64,000 nucleotides of DNA, taken from NCBI RefSeq assembly GCF_018736105.1, contig NZ_CP076135.1, positions 186,001 to 250,000 of the forward strand, in the 5' to 3' direction. This stretch comes from Bradyrhizobium sediminis. GTDB lineage: Bacteria > Pseudomonadota > Alphaproteobacteria > Rhizobiales > Xanthobacteraceae. Shown here piece by piece: positions 17,737-26,063 of the stretch (positions are counted from its first letter, which is position 1; each line of letters opens with the position of its first letter). The position numbers and the translations under genes are program-made. Below the pieces are notes generated by a model, which worked only from the letters and a program-made list of their open reading frames with translations, did not search any database and was not told where the DNA came from.

Positions 17737-19428
17737 TCAGCTCGCCAGCGCCATCCCGCCGTCCGAGAGCCGGACGAAGCCGTGCTCGACCACGGCGTTG
17801 CGGCCGCGGTGTTTGGCGGCGTAGAGGGCGGCGTCGGCGGCCTCGACCAGGTCGCCGGGCTGCTGCTTTTCGTTCGGCCGGGTGCAGGCGACGCCGACGC
17901 TGACGGTGACGGTCTGGTAGCTCGAGGTGCAGTGGGGCAATGCCAGGTTCAGGACCGCTGATCGCACCGTCTCGCCGATTTCGAGCGCGCGCCTGGCGTC
18001 GGTGTTCGGCAGCAGCAGACAGAATTCCTCACCGCCGTAACGTCCGGCAAAGCCCATGGTCTCGGCGGCAATCCCGGACAGCGTTTCGCCGAGCCGGGTC
18101 AGGCAGGCGTCGCCCTCGGGATGGCCGTAGGTGTCGTTGAACAGCTTGAAGTGATCGACGTCGATCATCAGCAGCGACAGCTCGCTGTCATTTTGCAGGG
18201 CCTTCATCCATTCGAAATCGAGCCGGCTCTGGAAGCCGCGGCGGTTGGCGAGGCCGGACAGCATGTCGATCGAGGCCATCACGGTCAGCCGGTCGTTGGT
18301 GGCGACGAGCTCGCGCTCGCGTTTGCCGAGCTGCGCCGCCATCGCGTTGAAGGCGCGGGCGAGCGGCACGAACTCCGCGGGGAGGCGGGCGCGGGCGGCG
18401 CGCACCGACCATTCGCCCTGGCCGAACCGTGTCGCCGTTGCCGCCATCATCTCGATCGGCTGAATGATCAGTTTTTCGGCGGCGACCAGGGCGCCGAGCA
18501 GCACGAACAGGCAGACGAACCCCAGTTGCAGGTAGGCGGTGCGAATCTCGCGGTTGATCGCGGCGGACACCCTGGCTTCGTCGATGCTGACGATCAGGCG
18601 CGATTGCGTGCCGGAAACGCGCGCAAAGGTCACCATGCGTCTCGAGCCGTCCGCGGCGACGAATGAGAGCGATCCCTCCGCCTTGTCCGAGCCGATGGCC
18701 TTGTCGGCGATGGCCGACAACAGCGGCACGGTATCGAGCGGATGGCCGATCATGCTGGCCTGATCCGACGGTGCCGCCAGCACGGTTCCCGTGCTGTCGA
18801 TCAGCACGGCCGAAATGCCGGGCCGGTTGCCGAGATTGCCCATGATCTTCGACATCCAGTCGAGATTGACGCCGGCGAGGACGACCGCGTCGGCATCGCG
18901 ATTGATGGCGGATACCGGATAGGCCGCCATCACGATCGGTGTGTTGTTGGGCCGGGCCAGCAGAAAGTCGCTGAAAACGAAGTTGCGGGTCTCGCGCGCC
19001 TTCATCAGGTAGGGCCGGTCGCTGAGGTCGAGGCCGACATACATGTTGTTGGTCGAGCACTGGATGCGGCCGTCGCCGCCGACGATCATCAGGCTGCGGA
19101 TCCATGGCAGATTGGCCGGCAGACTGGCGCGCATGACGTCGCAACTGCGGCCGACGCCGCCGTCGGAAGCGCGGATATAGGCCGCCGATTTCAGCACGGT
19201 CTCGACCGACGAAATCACCTCGCGCTGCATGTCGGCGCTGTGCTTGGCGAGGCTGGCGAATTCCGCGGTAGCGAGCGCGATCTGCTTGGACCTGGTGTCC
19301 TCGAGCGAACGGGCGCGCTCGAGCATCAAGGGCGCCACCAGGATCAGCCCGAGCAGCGCCAGCCGCGCGCGGATTCCCAGAAGCTTCTTGAGTTTCACTC
19401 TTTTGCGGTTGAAACTGACCCGTGACAT
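17737..19428 (-). CDS. Diguanylate cyclase with periplasmic sensor domain (dCACHE-HAMP-GGDEF)
   Basis: The protein has 563 residues. Transmembrane helix 1 is about residues 18-36. A periplasmic sensor (about residues 40-295) contains SDRPYLMKARETRNFVFSDFL, here split after DRPYLMKARETR, typical of double-CACHE domains. TM2 is the AYLQLGFVCLFVLLGALVAA region (about residues 300-320), followed by a HAMP linker and the catalytic domain with DVDHFKLFNDTYGHPEGD and GGEEF (about residues 460-465). It should make cyclic di-GMP. The usual inhibitory RxxD before GGEEF is absent (ETMG at that place), so product inhibition through that site is unlikely. It lies upstream of leuS. Confidence 0.9.
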   Translation of the reverse strand: MSRVSFNRKRVKLKKLLGIRARLALLGLILVAPLMLERARSLEDTRSKQIALATAEFASLAKHSADMQREVISSVETVLKSAAYIRASDGGVGRSCDVMRASLPANLPWIRSLMIVGGDGRIQCSTNNMYVGLDLSDRPYLMKARETRNFVFSDFLLARPNNTPIVMAAYPVSAINRDADAVVLAGVNLDWMSKIMGNLGNRPGISAVLIDSTGTVLAAPSDQASMIGHPLDTVPLLSAIADKAIGSDKAEGSLSFVAADGSRRMVTFARVSGTQSRLIVSIDEARVSAAINREIRTAYLQLGFVCLFVLLGALVAAEKLIIQPIEMMAATATRFGQGEWSVRAARARLPAEFVPLARAFNAMAAQLGKRERELVATNDRLTVMASIDMLSGLANRRGFQSRLDFEWMKALQNDSELSLLMIDVDHFKLFNDTYGHPEGDACLTRLGETLSGIAAETMGFAGRYGGEEFCLLLPNTDARRALEIGETVRSAVLNLALPHCTSSYQTVTVSVGVACTRPNEKQQPGDLVEAADAALYAAKHRGRNAVVEHGFVRLSDGGMALAS

Positions 19429-19524
19429 TTTTGTCCCCTGACCCCGGATGCAGGGTAGAGGGAAGGGTTCAAGAAGCCTTTCCGGAACTCGGTAAAATTC
19501 GAACTAACCCCCGTAGATCTACCA

Positions 19525-20226
19525 ATGACGGATGACATGTCGCCGCAAACCCCCTCGCCGATATCAGCGCATTCACCAAACGGGCTCGCCACGGTTGAGC
19601 AGGAAATTGCGCGCGCCTGCAAGGAAGCGCGCCGCGACCGTCAGTCGGTGACGCTGATCGCGGTGTCCAAGACGTTCGGCGCCAGCGCCATCACGCCCGT
19701 GATCGAGGCCGGACAGCGTGTTTTCGGCGAAAACCGCGTGCAGGAAGCCAAGGCGAAGTGGCCAGAGTTAATGGCGGCTTACCCGGGGATCGCGCTGCAC
19801 CTGATCGGGCCGCTGCAATCCAACAAGGCCAAGGAAGCCGTGGCGCTGTTCGATGCGATCCATTCGGTCGACCGTCCGAGCATTTGCGAAGCGTTAGCCA
19901 AGGAGATGAATTCCCAGCAGCGGCGGCCCGAATTGTTCGTCCAGCTCAATACCGGGGAGGAGCCGCAAAAGGCGGGCGTCGCCCCGGGCGAAGCCGACGC
20001 CTTCATTGCCGCCTGCCGGGACAAATACGGCCTGTCGATTTCCGGCCTGATGTGCATTCCGCCGGTCGATGACGCGCCGGCGCCGCATTTCGCGCTGACC
20101 GCGAAGATCGCCGCGCGCAACGGGCTGAAGAATCTCTCGATGGGCATGAGCGCCGATTTTGCAGTCGCGATCCAGTTCGGCGCCACCCATGTGCGGGTCG
20201 GCTCGGCGATTTTCGGGCATCGCTAG
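19525..20226 (+). CDS. YggS-family pyridoxal 5'-phosphate homeostasis protein
   Basis: The protein has 233 residues. Single-domain PLP-barrel proteins of this family bind PLP and balance vitamin B6 and amino/keto-acid pools without known catalysis. The Schiff-base lysine is in LIAVSKTFG (about residue 50). The family motifs FGENRVQEAKAKW, LHLIGPLQSNKAKEAV, IHSVDRP, QLNTGEEPQKAGV and the C-terminal LSMGMSADFAVAIQFGATHVRVGSAIFG are all present. It is divergent from the diguanylate cyclase across 96 bp that include a 10-bp palindrome GTAGATCTAC (19513-19522) just before the ATG. Another ATG lies four codons in. Confidence 0.93.
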   Translation: MTDDMSPQTPSPISAHSPNGLATVEQEIARACKEARRDRQSVTLIAVSKTFGASAITPVIEAGQRVFGENRVQEAKAKWPELMAAYPGIALHLIGPLQSNKAKEAVALFDAIHSVDRPSICEALAKEMNSQQRRPELFVQLNTGEEPQKAGVAPGEADAFIAACRDKYGLSISGLMCIPPVDDAPAPHFALTAKIAARNGLKNLSMGMSADFAVAIQFGATHVRVGSAIFGHR

Positions 20227-20230
20227 GCTT

Positions 20231-20348
20231 CGTCGTCCCGACGAACGCCGGGACCCATACCGCGTGATCTATCGATAAGGCAGTGCGGCAGACACCTTCC
20301 GCACAACCAAAGCCGGTGGTTATGGGTCCCTGCTTTCGCGGGGACGAC
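20231..20348. repeat. Bradyrhizobium-type palindromic repeat, family B copy 1
   Basis: The element starts CGTCGTCCCGACGAACGCCG and ends with the near-complement GCTTTCGCGGGGACGAC, with CCGGGACCCATACCGCGTGATCT inside (written here as CCGGGACCCATA / CCGCGTGATCT). A second copy is at 48488-48662. It fills the gap after the yggS-like gene. Confidence 0.75.
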
Positions 20349-20365
20349 ACTCAGTCTGGTGATGC

Positions 20366-21151
20366 TTACTTGAATCCCACCGACACTTTGCCGATCGTAC
20401 CGAAATCGGCCTCAAACAAATCGCCCGGCTGAATCGGCAGCGGCGGATGGCAGGTGCCTGTCGTCACGACCTCACCTCTTCGCAGCGTTATGCCGAGCTG
20501 GCGTAATTCATTGGCGAGCCAGGCCAGCGCGATCCTGGGATCGCCGAGCACGTTCTTGCCGAGACCGGTGTATTGCTTGCCGCGCAGCGCGATCACCGGC
20601 TTCTCCTCGACCAGATCGAGCGCGCGCCAGTTCGACGTCGTGGCCGCGCCGAGAACGAACAGATGCGCGCAGGCATTGTCGGCGATGATCTGCTCGGCGC
20701 CGGCGCCGACAAAATCCCTGAAGCGCGAATCCGGAATTTCGATCGCCGGATGCAGCGTGTCGACGGCATCGAGCACCTCCCGCATGGTGTAGGCCGCGGC
20801 CCGCGGCGGCAGATCCGTTTGCATGCGAAAAGCGAATTCCGGCTCGGCGACGCGCATCTCATTGCCGGCCATCGAGGCCGTGCCGCCATCCGCAATCACG
20901 GTCTCGCGCAAAATGCGCCCGGCCATCGGGCCATCGACATTGATATGTTTCTGGCCGGCCTCGCTGGTGGCTGCGATCTTCCAGCCGAACAGTCTTTCGG
21001 CCGAATAATTTTCGATGGCCGCCTGGATCGCGTAGGCCTCGGAGCGGTCGCGCGGACGAAGTGAAGTCTCGAGACCCTCAAGCTTGGTGCCGGCACGCCA
21101 GTGGTCGTGCAGGATGCGTGACGCCGCCGCTATTTTATTGTTGTCGAGCAT
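20366..21151 (-). CDS. 2-keto-4-pentenoate hydratase / fumarylacetoacetase-like hydrolase family protein
   Basis: The protein has 261 residues. The family includes MhpD-type hydratases and related decarboxylases of aromatic meta-cleavage. Visible family features are the EAYAIQAAI stretch near residue 38, GWKIAATSEAGQ, the AEPEFAFRM metal-binding segment (about residues 102-110), HPAIEIPDSRF and, at the C-terminus, GDLFEADFGTIGKVSVGF. Acidic residues of the EPEFAF and EIPDSR segments should hold a divalent metal. No other meta-cleavage genes are nearby, so the substrate is unknown. The gene appears to be transcribed alone. Confidence 0.82.
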   Translation of the reverse strand: MLDNNKIAAASRILHDHWRAGTKLEGLETSLRPRDRSEAYAIQAAIENYSAERLFGWKIAATSEAGQKHINVDGPMAGRILRETVIADGGTASMAGNEMRVAEPEFAFRMQTDLPPRAAAYTMREVLDAVDTLHPAIEIPDSRFRDFVGAGAEQIIADNACAHLFVLGAATTSNWRALDLVEEKPVIALRGKQYTGLGKNVLGDPRIALAWLANELRQLGITLRRGEVVTTGTCHPPLPIQPGDLFEADFGTIGKVSVGFK

Positions 21152-21186
21152 GCTCTTGATATCCTTGGACTACCGAACCGCCAACC

Positions 21187-21756
21187 TCACTCGATCACGA
21201 TCTTCGTTCTCGGTCCGAGCCGCCGCAGCAAGCGCAGCATCGCCGATTCGGTCATCGAGACGCATCCGGCGGTCGGCCCGAAATTCTCGCGCGCCAGATG
21301 CAGGAAGACCGCGCTGCCCCGGCCGGCGATTCGCGGCTGCGTGTTGTGATCGATCTCGACGATGAAATCGTAGAGGCGGTCGTCGCGCCGGAGCCGGTCG
21401 CCGCCACGACCCGGCTCCAGCCGCACCGGCCGGTTATAATGCCGGTCCCCGGGGTCCTCGCACCAGGCATCTTCGGGCCGGATCGGGCGAATCGGCAGAA
21501 ATGTCCGCGGTCTCGGGTGGCGGTCGGCGCGCCACCACAATTGCCGTGGCCGGAAGGTGCCCCGGGGGGTCCCGCCGTCGCCCTCCCGTTTGTTGGCCAT
21601 GATGCCGCCGCGTCCCAGTGCGACCGGCAAGGTCTGGCCGCCGGCCGTCAGCCAGCCCCGGCGGGGATTGCCGGCGGCGGCGCGAATCCGGATTTCCGAG
21701 AGCGGGCGATCACGTGGACTTGTTCGATAAGTGATTGAAACATTGGACTTTCCCAT
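21187..21756 (-). CDS. L,D-transpeptidase (YkuD family) protein
   Basis: The protein has 189 residues from the ATG at 21754-21756. A TTG at 21768 would add four residues. The catalytic region is VFLHLARENFGPTAGCVSM (about residues 155-173), with the His and Cys of the YkuD domain, and GGTPRGTFRPRQLWWR lies in the middle. Such proteins cross-link peptidoglycan or attach outer-membrane proteins to it. No signal peptide or membrane helix is visible, which is odd for a periplasmic enzyme but common in this short subfamily. It is divergent from an OmpR-type regulator gene. Confidence 0.83.
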   Translation of the reverse strand: MGKSNVSITYRTSPRDRPLSEIRIRAAAGNPRRGWLTAGGQTLPVALGRGGIMANKREGDGGTPRGTFRPRQLWWRADRHPRPRTFLPIRPIRPEDAWCEDPGDRHYNRPVRLEPGRGGDRLRRDDRLYDFIVEIDHNTQPRIAGRGSAVFLHLARENFGPTAGCVSMTESAMLRLLRRLGPRTKIVIE

Positions 21757-21921
21757 GCGAATCGCCAAATCCCCGGTTGCCTCGCTTAACGCAAATGTTC
21801 TATTTCACGCCGATCCCGGACATTCATCCAAACGCCAGCCAATTCTGGAGTAGACTTTGTTTCGGCTTGTGAAACTGTAACAGCCCCTTACCTCAATACG
21901 AACCAAGACCTGACTAGCTTA

Positions 21922-21935
21922 CGAATCAAGATTCG
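21922..21935. promoter_or_regulatory. Double GANTC palindrome upstream of the response regulator
   Basis: CGAATC-AA-GATTCG is a perfect inverted repeat holding two GANTC words (CcrM methylation sites) 50 bp before the start codon of the OmpR-type regulator. It could be an operator, a methylation-sensitive promoter element, or chance. Confidence 0.4.
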
Positions 21936-21984
21936 GCTGACGGCGCTTCCGCTTGCCCCTGCCGTCCCCAAGAGGATTGTACCC

Positions 21985-22671
21985 ATGGCCAATGCCCGCA
22001 AGATCCTGATCGTGGATGACGACACCGATCTGCGCGACACGCTGGTGGAGCAATTGTCGCTGCACGACGAGTTCGAGGCTTCCGCCGTCGATACCGGCGC
22101 CAAGGGCGCCAGCGCCGCCAAGGCCAATTCTCCCGATCTCGTGCTGATGGATGTCGGACTGCCGGACACCGACGGCCGCGAGGTGGTGCGTAGCCTGCGC
22201 AAGGGCGGCTTCAAGGCGCCCATCATCATGCTTACCGGGCACGACACCGATTCGGACACCATTCTGGGGCTGGAATCCGGCGCCAACGACTATGTGGCAA
22301 AGCCGTTCCGGTTCGCGGTGCTGCTGGCGCGAATCCGGGCCCAGCTCCGCCAGCATGAGGCCAGTGAGGACGCGGTGTTTTCCGTCGGCCCCTATTCTTT
22401 CCGGCCCGGCTCCAAGATGCTGACCGGCGCCAATGCCCGGAAGGTCCGCCTGACCGAAAAGGAAACCGCGATCCTGCGGTTCCTGTACCGCGCCGGCCAG
22501 ATGCCGGTCTCGCGCGAGACGCTGCTGCAGGAGGTGTGGGGCTATAATTCGGGCGTCACCACCCATACCCTGGAAACCCACATTTACCGGCTGCGTCAGA
22601 AGATCGAGAAAGATGCGGCCAATCCCGAGATACTGGTGACGGAAGCCGGTGGCTACAAGCTGGTGCCGTGA
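21985..22671 (+). CDS. OmpR-family response regulator, possibly CenR/OtpR-like
   Basis: The protein has 228 residues. The receiver domain (1-120) has the acidic cluster DDD at 11-13, the phospho-acceptor Asp at about 56 in VLMDVGLPD, the conserved Thr in MLTGHD and Lys in VAKPF. The winged-helix domain (about residues 130-228) ends THTLETHIYRLRQKIEKD and GGYKLVP. SD AGAGGA precedes the ATG. No histidine kinase gene is adjacent, as is usual for CenR-type cell-envelope regulators of alphaproteobacteria. The assignment to that group is an inference from overall sequence feel and from the divergent L,D-transpeptidase gene. Confidence 0.88.
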   Translation: MANARKILIVDDDTDLRDTLVEQLSLHDEFEASAVDTGAKGASAAKANSPDLVLMDVGLPDTDGREVVRSLRKGGFKAPIIMLTGHDTDSDTILGLESGANDYVAKPFRFAVLLARIRAQLRQHEASEDAVFSVGPYSFRPGSKMLTGANARKVRLTEKETAILRFLYRAGQMPVSRETLLQEVWGYNSGVTTHTLETHIYRLRQKIEKDAANPEILVTEAGGYKLVP

Positions 22672-22725
22672 TACGATTCGCCCGACGATTCGTATTTTTC
22701 AGCGCATCCCGATCACCGGTCCTGC

Positions 22726-23169
22726 ATGTCGATCGAAGATGATGTAGCGCTCCTTGAGCGCGTTCCCACCCTGCGCCTGCTTGGCGGGACCGCGTTGCGC
22801 ATGCTTGCGATCGGCTCCGAGGAGCGCAATTTTGCGCGCGGCGACGTGCTGTTCAATGCAGGCGACGACGCCGATGCAGGCTTCATCGTTCAGCGCGGCA
22901 CGTTCCGGCTCGAGGACGGCGGCGGCGCCGAAATCATCGCGGGTCCCGGCGCCTTGATCGGCGAACTGGCGCTGATCGTCGCGATGCAGCGGCCATCCAC
23001 CGCGACCGCGCTGGAAAATTCCTCGGTGATCCGGGTCGCGCGCAGTCTGTTTCAGCGCGTGCTGGAAAGCGATCCCGCCGCAGCACGCCGCCTGCGCGAC
23101 GAATTCGCCACCCGCACCAGCCAGGTCGCCAGCGACATCCTGATGGCCGGCGCCAAGCTGAGTACCTGA
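22726..23169 (+). CDS. Cyclic-nucleotide-binding domain protein without DNA-binding domain
   Basis: The protein has 147 residues and is a single Crp-type beta-barrel. RGDVLFNAGDDADAGFIVQRG (in two parts, RGDVLFNAGDDA / DAGFIVQRG) is the barrel start. GALIGELALIVAMQRPSTATA is the phosphate-binding cassette with GEL and the Arg-Pro-Ser-Thr-Ala core (about residues 75-95). A C-helix follows and the chain ends about 20 residues later, so there is no helix-turn-helix. It probably senses a cyclic nucleotide or acts as a docking module. It follows the response regulator by 54 bp on the same strand and may be cotranscribed. Confidence 0.85.
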   Translation: MSIEDDVALLERVPTLRLLGGTALRMLAIGSEERNFARGDVLFNAGDDADAGFIVQRGTFRLEDGGGAEIIAGPGALIGELALIVAMQRPSTATALENSSVIRVARSLFQRVLESDPAAARRLRDEFATRTSQVASDILMAGAKLST

Positions 23170-23221
23170 TCCGCCACCCTGCGCGGGTCTTGCCCGCGGA
23201 ACGCGGGGACGACAATAGCGA

Positions 23222-24037
23222 CTACACTTCCAGCGTCGCCGTCACCGGCACGTGGTCCGACGGCCGCTCCCAGCCGCGTGCGTCCCTGGTGATCCGGAAA
23301 TCGCTGACGCCGTCTTTCAGCGCGCGCGATACCCAGATGTGGTCGAGCCGGCGGCCGCGGTCGGCCAGCGTCCAGTCGGCGGCGCGGTAGCTCCACCACG
23401 TATAGACCTTCTCCGACATCGGAATCCGCATCCGCGCGACGTCGAACCATTCGCCATGCGCCTGTGCGGCGAGCAGTTTCTCGCATTCGATCGGGGTGTG
23501 CGACACGACTTTCAGGAGTTGCTTGTGCGACCAGACGTCGTTCTCGTGCGGCGCGACGTTGAGATCGCCGACCAGGATATGGCGGTCGTCGCCGCGCGGG
23601 TGCAGCGGCTCGCAGGCCTTCATCTCGTCGAGGAACTGCAGCTTGTGCTCGAATTTCGGATTGAGCGCTGGATCGGGAATATCGCCGCCGGCCGGAACGT
23701 AGAAATTATGCAGCACCAGCGGCTTTGCCAGCTGCGCCTTTTCGCCAAACGAAACCGAGATGTGACGCGAATCGATCTTGTCGCAGAAGGTGCGGATATC
23801 CGTGCTGTCGAACGGCAGTTTCGAGATCACCGCGACGCCGTGATAGCCCTTCTGGCCGTTCAGCGCGACGTGCTCATAGCCCAGACGCTTGAACCGCTTC
23901 AGCGGAAAGGCGTCGTCGATGCATTTGGTTTCCTGCAGGCACAGCACGTCCGGCCGCACCGATTTGAGGAATTTGGCGACCAGGTCGATGCGCAGGCGCA
24001 CCGAATTGATATTCCAGGTTGTCAGGGAGAAGCGCAT
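23222..24037 (-). CDS. xthA: Exodeoxyribonuclease III (AP endonuclease)
   Basis: The protein has 271 residues. It repairs abasic sites by cleaving 5' of the lesion and has 3'-5' exonuclease activity. Motifs are TTWNINSVRLR (N-terminal Asn), CLQETKC with the metal-binding Glu (about residue 36), HILVGDLNVAPHENDVW (catalytic Asp/Asn) and, near the C-terminus, RRLDHIWVS and RPSDHVPV with the catalytic Asp-His pair. It converges with the cNMP-domain gene and lies after a short 4-TM gene on the same strand. Confidence 0.95.
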   Translation of the reverse strand: MRFSLTTWNINSVRLRIDLVAKFLKSVRPDVLCLQETKCIDDAFPLKRFKRLGYEHVALNGQKGYHGVAVISKLPFDSTDIRTFCDKIDSRHISVSFGEKAQLAKPLVLHNFYVPAGGDIPDPALNPKFEHKLQFLDEMKACEPLHPRGDDRHILVGDLNVAPHENDVWSHKQLLKVVSHTPIECEKLLAAQAHGEWFDVARMRIPMSEKVYTWWSYRAADWTLADRGRRLDHIWVSRALKDGVSDFRITRDARGWERPSDHVPVTATLEV

Positions 24038-24091
24038 GGGGAGCAGCGTTCTAGCACAGGCACCGCCGCCGTCCCGCGGTTTTGCACAGGA

Positions 24092-24478
24092 TCAGGTCGA
24101 AAGGCCCCAGATGCCGGCGGCGGCGACGGCCGCGAATAGGCTGGTGGCCGGAAAGCGCCAGGGACGCACGCCGCCCTTGATGGCGACGGCGATGCAGAGT
24201 AGCGAAAAGGAGGCCGCCAATGCGGTGAAAAGCACGCCGAAGCCGCGCGCTGCCGGCTCGAGCGCCGAGTAGGCGAACATCGCGGTCATGACCAGCAGCG
24301 TCAGCGTCGTCATGTGCCAGCAGTAATAGTTCAGCCAGCGCGACGCGCGGCTCAGCCCCTCGACCGCCAGCAGCGGACGGACCACGTAGACGCCGCCGAC
24401 AAAGGTGTGGACCGTGAAGGTGAGCAGCGCGAGCACGCTCGCTGCGGCAAAGCCGGCATTCAGCATTTTCTCCTCCAT
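24092..24478 (-). CDS. Small membrane protein of unknown function with four predicted helices, next to a TetR gene
   Basis: The protein has 128 residues. Four hydrophobic segments (about residues 8-27, 50-68, 78-97, 107-125) fill the chain, with HTFVGG near residue 24 after helix 1. I do not recognise a named family. It is divergent from a TetR regulator across 67 bp holding a promoter and a palindromic operator, so it is very likely the regulator's target. A similar arrangement, with a similar 119-residue protein carrying an H-x-x-x-G motif at the same place (IHGVLGE), occurs at 43456-43815. Confidence 0.75.
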   Translation of the reverse strand: MEEKMLNAGFAAASVLALLTFTVHTFVGGVYVVRPLLAVEGLSRASRWLNYYCWHMTTLTLLVMTAMFAYSALEPAARGFGVLFTALAASFSLLCIAVAIKGGVRPWRFPATSLFAAVAAAGIWGLST

Positions 24479-24491
24479 GAGAAGAGGCGGA

Positions 24492-24523
24492 TTGACAGCA
24501 TAAATAATAGAATTATTATTCTA
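24492..24523 (+). promoter_or_regulatory. Sigma-70-type promoter with overlapping TetR operator
   Basis: TTGACA (24492-24497) and TATTAT (24514-24519) are separated by 16 bp and point toward the TetR gene. A perfect inverted repeat TAGAAT-TATT-ATTCTA (24508-24523) covers the -10 box. The layout fits autorepression by the TetR protein and shared control of the divergent membrane-protein gene. Confidence 0.68.
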
Positions 24524-24545
24524 GAATATCAACGGGGCAATCCAC

Positions 24546-25115
24546 ATGGGCCGGCACGCCAGGTTCGACCGTGAAGAACTGCTCCTCGCCGCCGCCGGCG
24601 AGGCGGCGATGGGACGGTCCGTCACCATCCAGTCGCTCGCCGCCGCTTCGGGCGCCACCGTCGGTTCGATCTATCACCGCTTCGAATCACGCGAGGAAAT
24701 CCTCGGGGAAGCTTGGCTGCTAGCGGTGCGCAGCTTCCAGTCCGACTTCGTGCCGGCGGTGGATGCTGCGGCGACGGCCCGCCAAGGCCTTGAGGCCGCG
24801 CTGACGGTGCCGCGTTGGTCGCGCAAGAATCTGGCGCTCGCCAGCCTGCTCGCCTTGCGGCGGCGGGAGGATTTTTTGGACGAACGCACGCCGGCGCGTC
24901 TGCGGCGCGAGGCCGCAGGGATCAACAAGTTCGCCATGAAGGTGGTCGGAACATTCGCGGCACGGTCCCGCCGGTCAGATCTGCAATGCCAGACGGCGCT
25001 GATCGGGATGCCTTACGGCGCGGTGCGCCTATTCCTGCCCAAGCAGTCTCCGCCAGCCGAGATCGATGACATGATCGCAGCGGCCTATTGCGCGGTAATG
25101 AAAGCGGAGAGCTAG
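24546..25115 (+). CDS. TetR/AcrR-family transcriptional regulator
   Basis: The protein has 189 residues. The N-terminal helix-turn-helix reads TIQSLAAASGATVGSIYHRFESREEIL (shown as TIQSLAAASGATVG / SIYHRFESREEIL), typical of TetR, about residues 27-53. The C-terminal ligand domain (about residues 60-189) is not recognisable as to ligand. The gene is divergent from a 4-TM membrane protein and its promoter overlaps a palindrome, so it likely represses both genes. Its stop overlaps the lolA stop by 4 bp in convergent orientation. Confidence 0.9.
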   Translation: MGRHARFDREELLLAAAGEAAMGRSVTIQSLAAASGATVGSIYHRFESREEILGEAWLLAVRSFQSDFVPAVDAAATARQGLEAALTVPRWSRKNLALASLLALRRREDFLDERTPARLRREAAGINKFAMKVVGTFAARSRRSDLQCQTALIGMPYGAVRLFLPKQSPPAEIDDMIAAAYCAVMKAES

Positions 25116-25924
25116 CCCGGCGGCACCGAGTAGTTGGTGAAATCGATCTTGAACAGGCCGGGGTCGACCTTCCTGGAGGAATCCAGATTGTAGACCGCGA
25201 CAGTGGTGTCGTAGCCCTGCGGGTCGGTCACCGTCCATTGCTTGAGCTGGCCGTCCCTGGCGCCGATCATCAGCATCAGGCGGCTGGTGCCGATCAGCGC
25301 CTGTTTCTCCTCGATGGTGACGCTGATGAACACGTCATCGGCGGTCACGCTCACGACGTTGGTGTCCTTCAAGAGATCGATGCGGTCCGACAGCAGGAAG
25401 CGCAGCGGCGTCTGCGACAGCGGATAGATGTCCTGGGTCGCGAGCTTGGTGTCGCGCACCGCCAGCGAGGATCCGTCGGCGATGATCGCGATCGGACTCG
25501 GCGCATCATATTCGAAACGCACCTTGCCGGGCTTCTGGATATAGAAGTCGCCCTTGGTCTTGCTGCCGTCGGGGCCGACCTGGACGAAGTTTCCGACCAA
25601 GGTCTGCAGCGACGACAGATAGGAACTCACCTTGGCGGCCTGCGCCTTCTGGGCAGCGTCGAAGGTGGCGAAGATGTTGGCGGGAACATTGCGGCGCGGG
25701 TCGGGAATCACCGGATTCGGAGGAGCCGCCTGGGTTGCCCCGGTCGTCATCGGCGCACGCTGCGGTTCCGATGCGCTGATCTGCATGTCGCGCCCTTTCG
25801 GGGCGGGTTTCGGAATCGGAACGGTCTGTGCCTGAGACGGCGTCGCGGCGCCGCAGGCCATGGACGCCGCGAGCAACAGCGCCAGCGCGCCACGCATGCT
25901 GCGGCCTGCGAGTAGTGTGGCCAT
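25112..25924 (-). CDS. lolA: Outer-membrane lipoprotein carrier protein LolA family
   Basis: The protein has 270 residues from the ATG at 25922-25924. LolA carries lipoproteins across the periplasm. A signal peptide (MATLLAGRSMRG then a hydrophobic stretch) ends near PSQAQ. After a proline-rich linker comes the LolA fold with KAQAAKVSSYLSSLQTLVGNF, GDFYIQKPGKVRFEYDAPSP and LAVRDTKLATQDIYPLSQTPL (pieces). The frame is open to 25996, but the downstream ATG gives the proper signal peptide. It follows ftsK on the same strand, the usual alphaproteobacterial order. A longer linker than in enterobacterial LolA is normal here. Confidence 0.87.
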   Translation of the reverse strand: MATLLAGRSMRGALALLLAASMACGAATPSQAQTVPIPKPAPKGRDMQISASEPQRAPMTTGATQAAPPNPVIPDPRRNVPANIFATFDAAQKAQAAKVSSYLSSLQTLVGNFVQVGPDGSKTKGDFYIQKPGKVRFEYDAPSPIAIIADGSSLAVRDTKLATQDIYPLSQTPLRFLLSDRIDLLKDTNVVSVTADDVFISVTIEEKQALIGTSRLMLMIGARDGQLKQWTVTDPQGYDTTVAVYNLDSSRKVDPGLFKIDFTNYSVPPG

Positions 25925-26063
25925 TCGAAATTTCGGATTTCTATGCAACGCGTCGTCCTGCCTGAATCTCGGCCATTTTATCGTGCTTTCGGCCAAAGGA
26001 GATATCGTTTTTCCGTGAAAATATCATGCCAAGTCAGGCGGTCCCGGGGCTCGATCGCACTTC

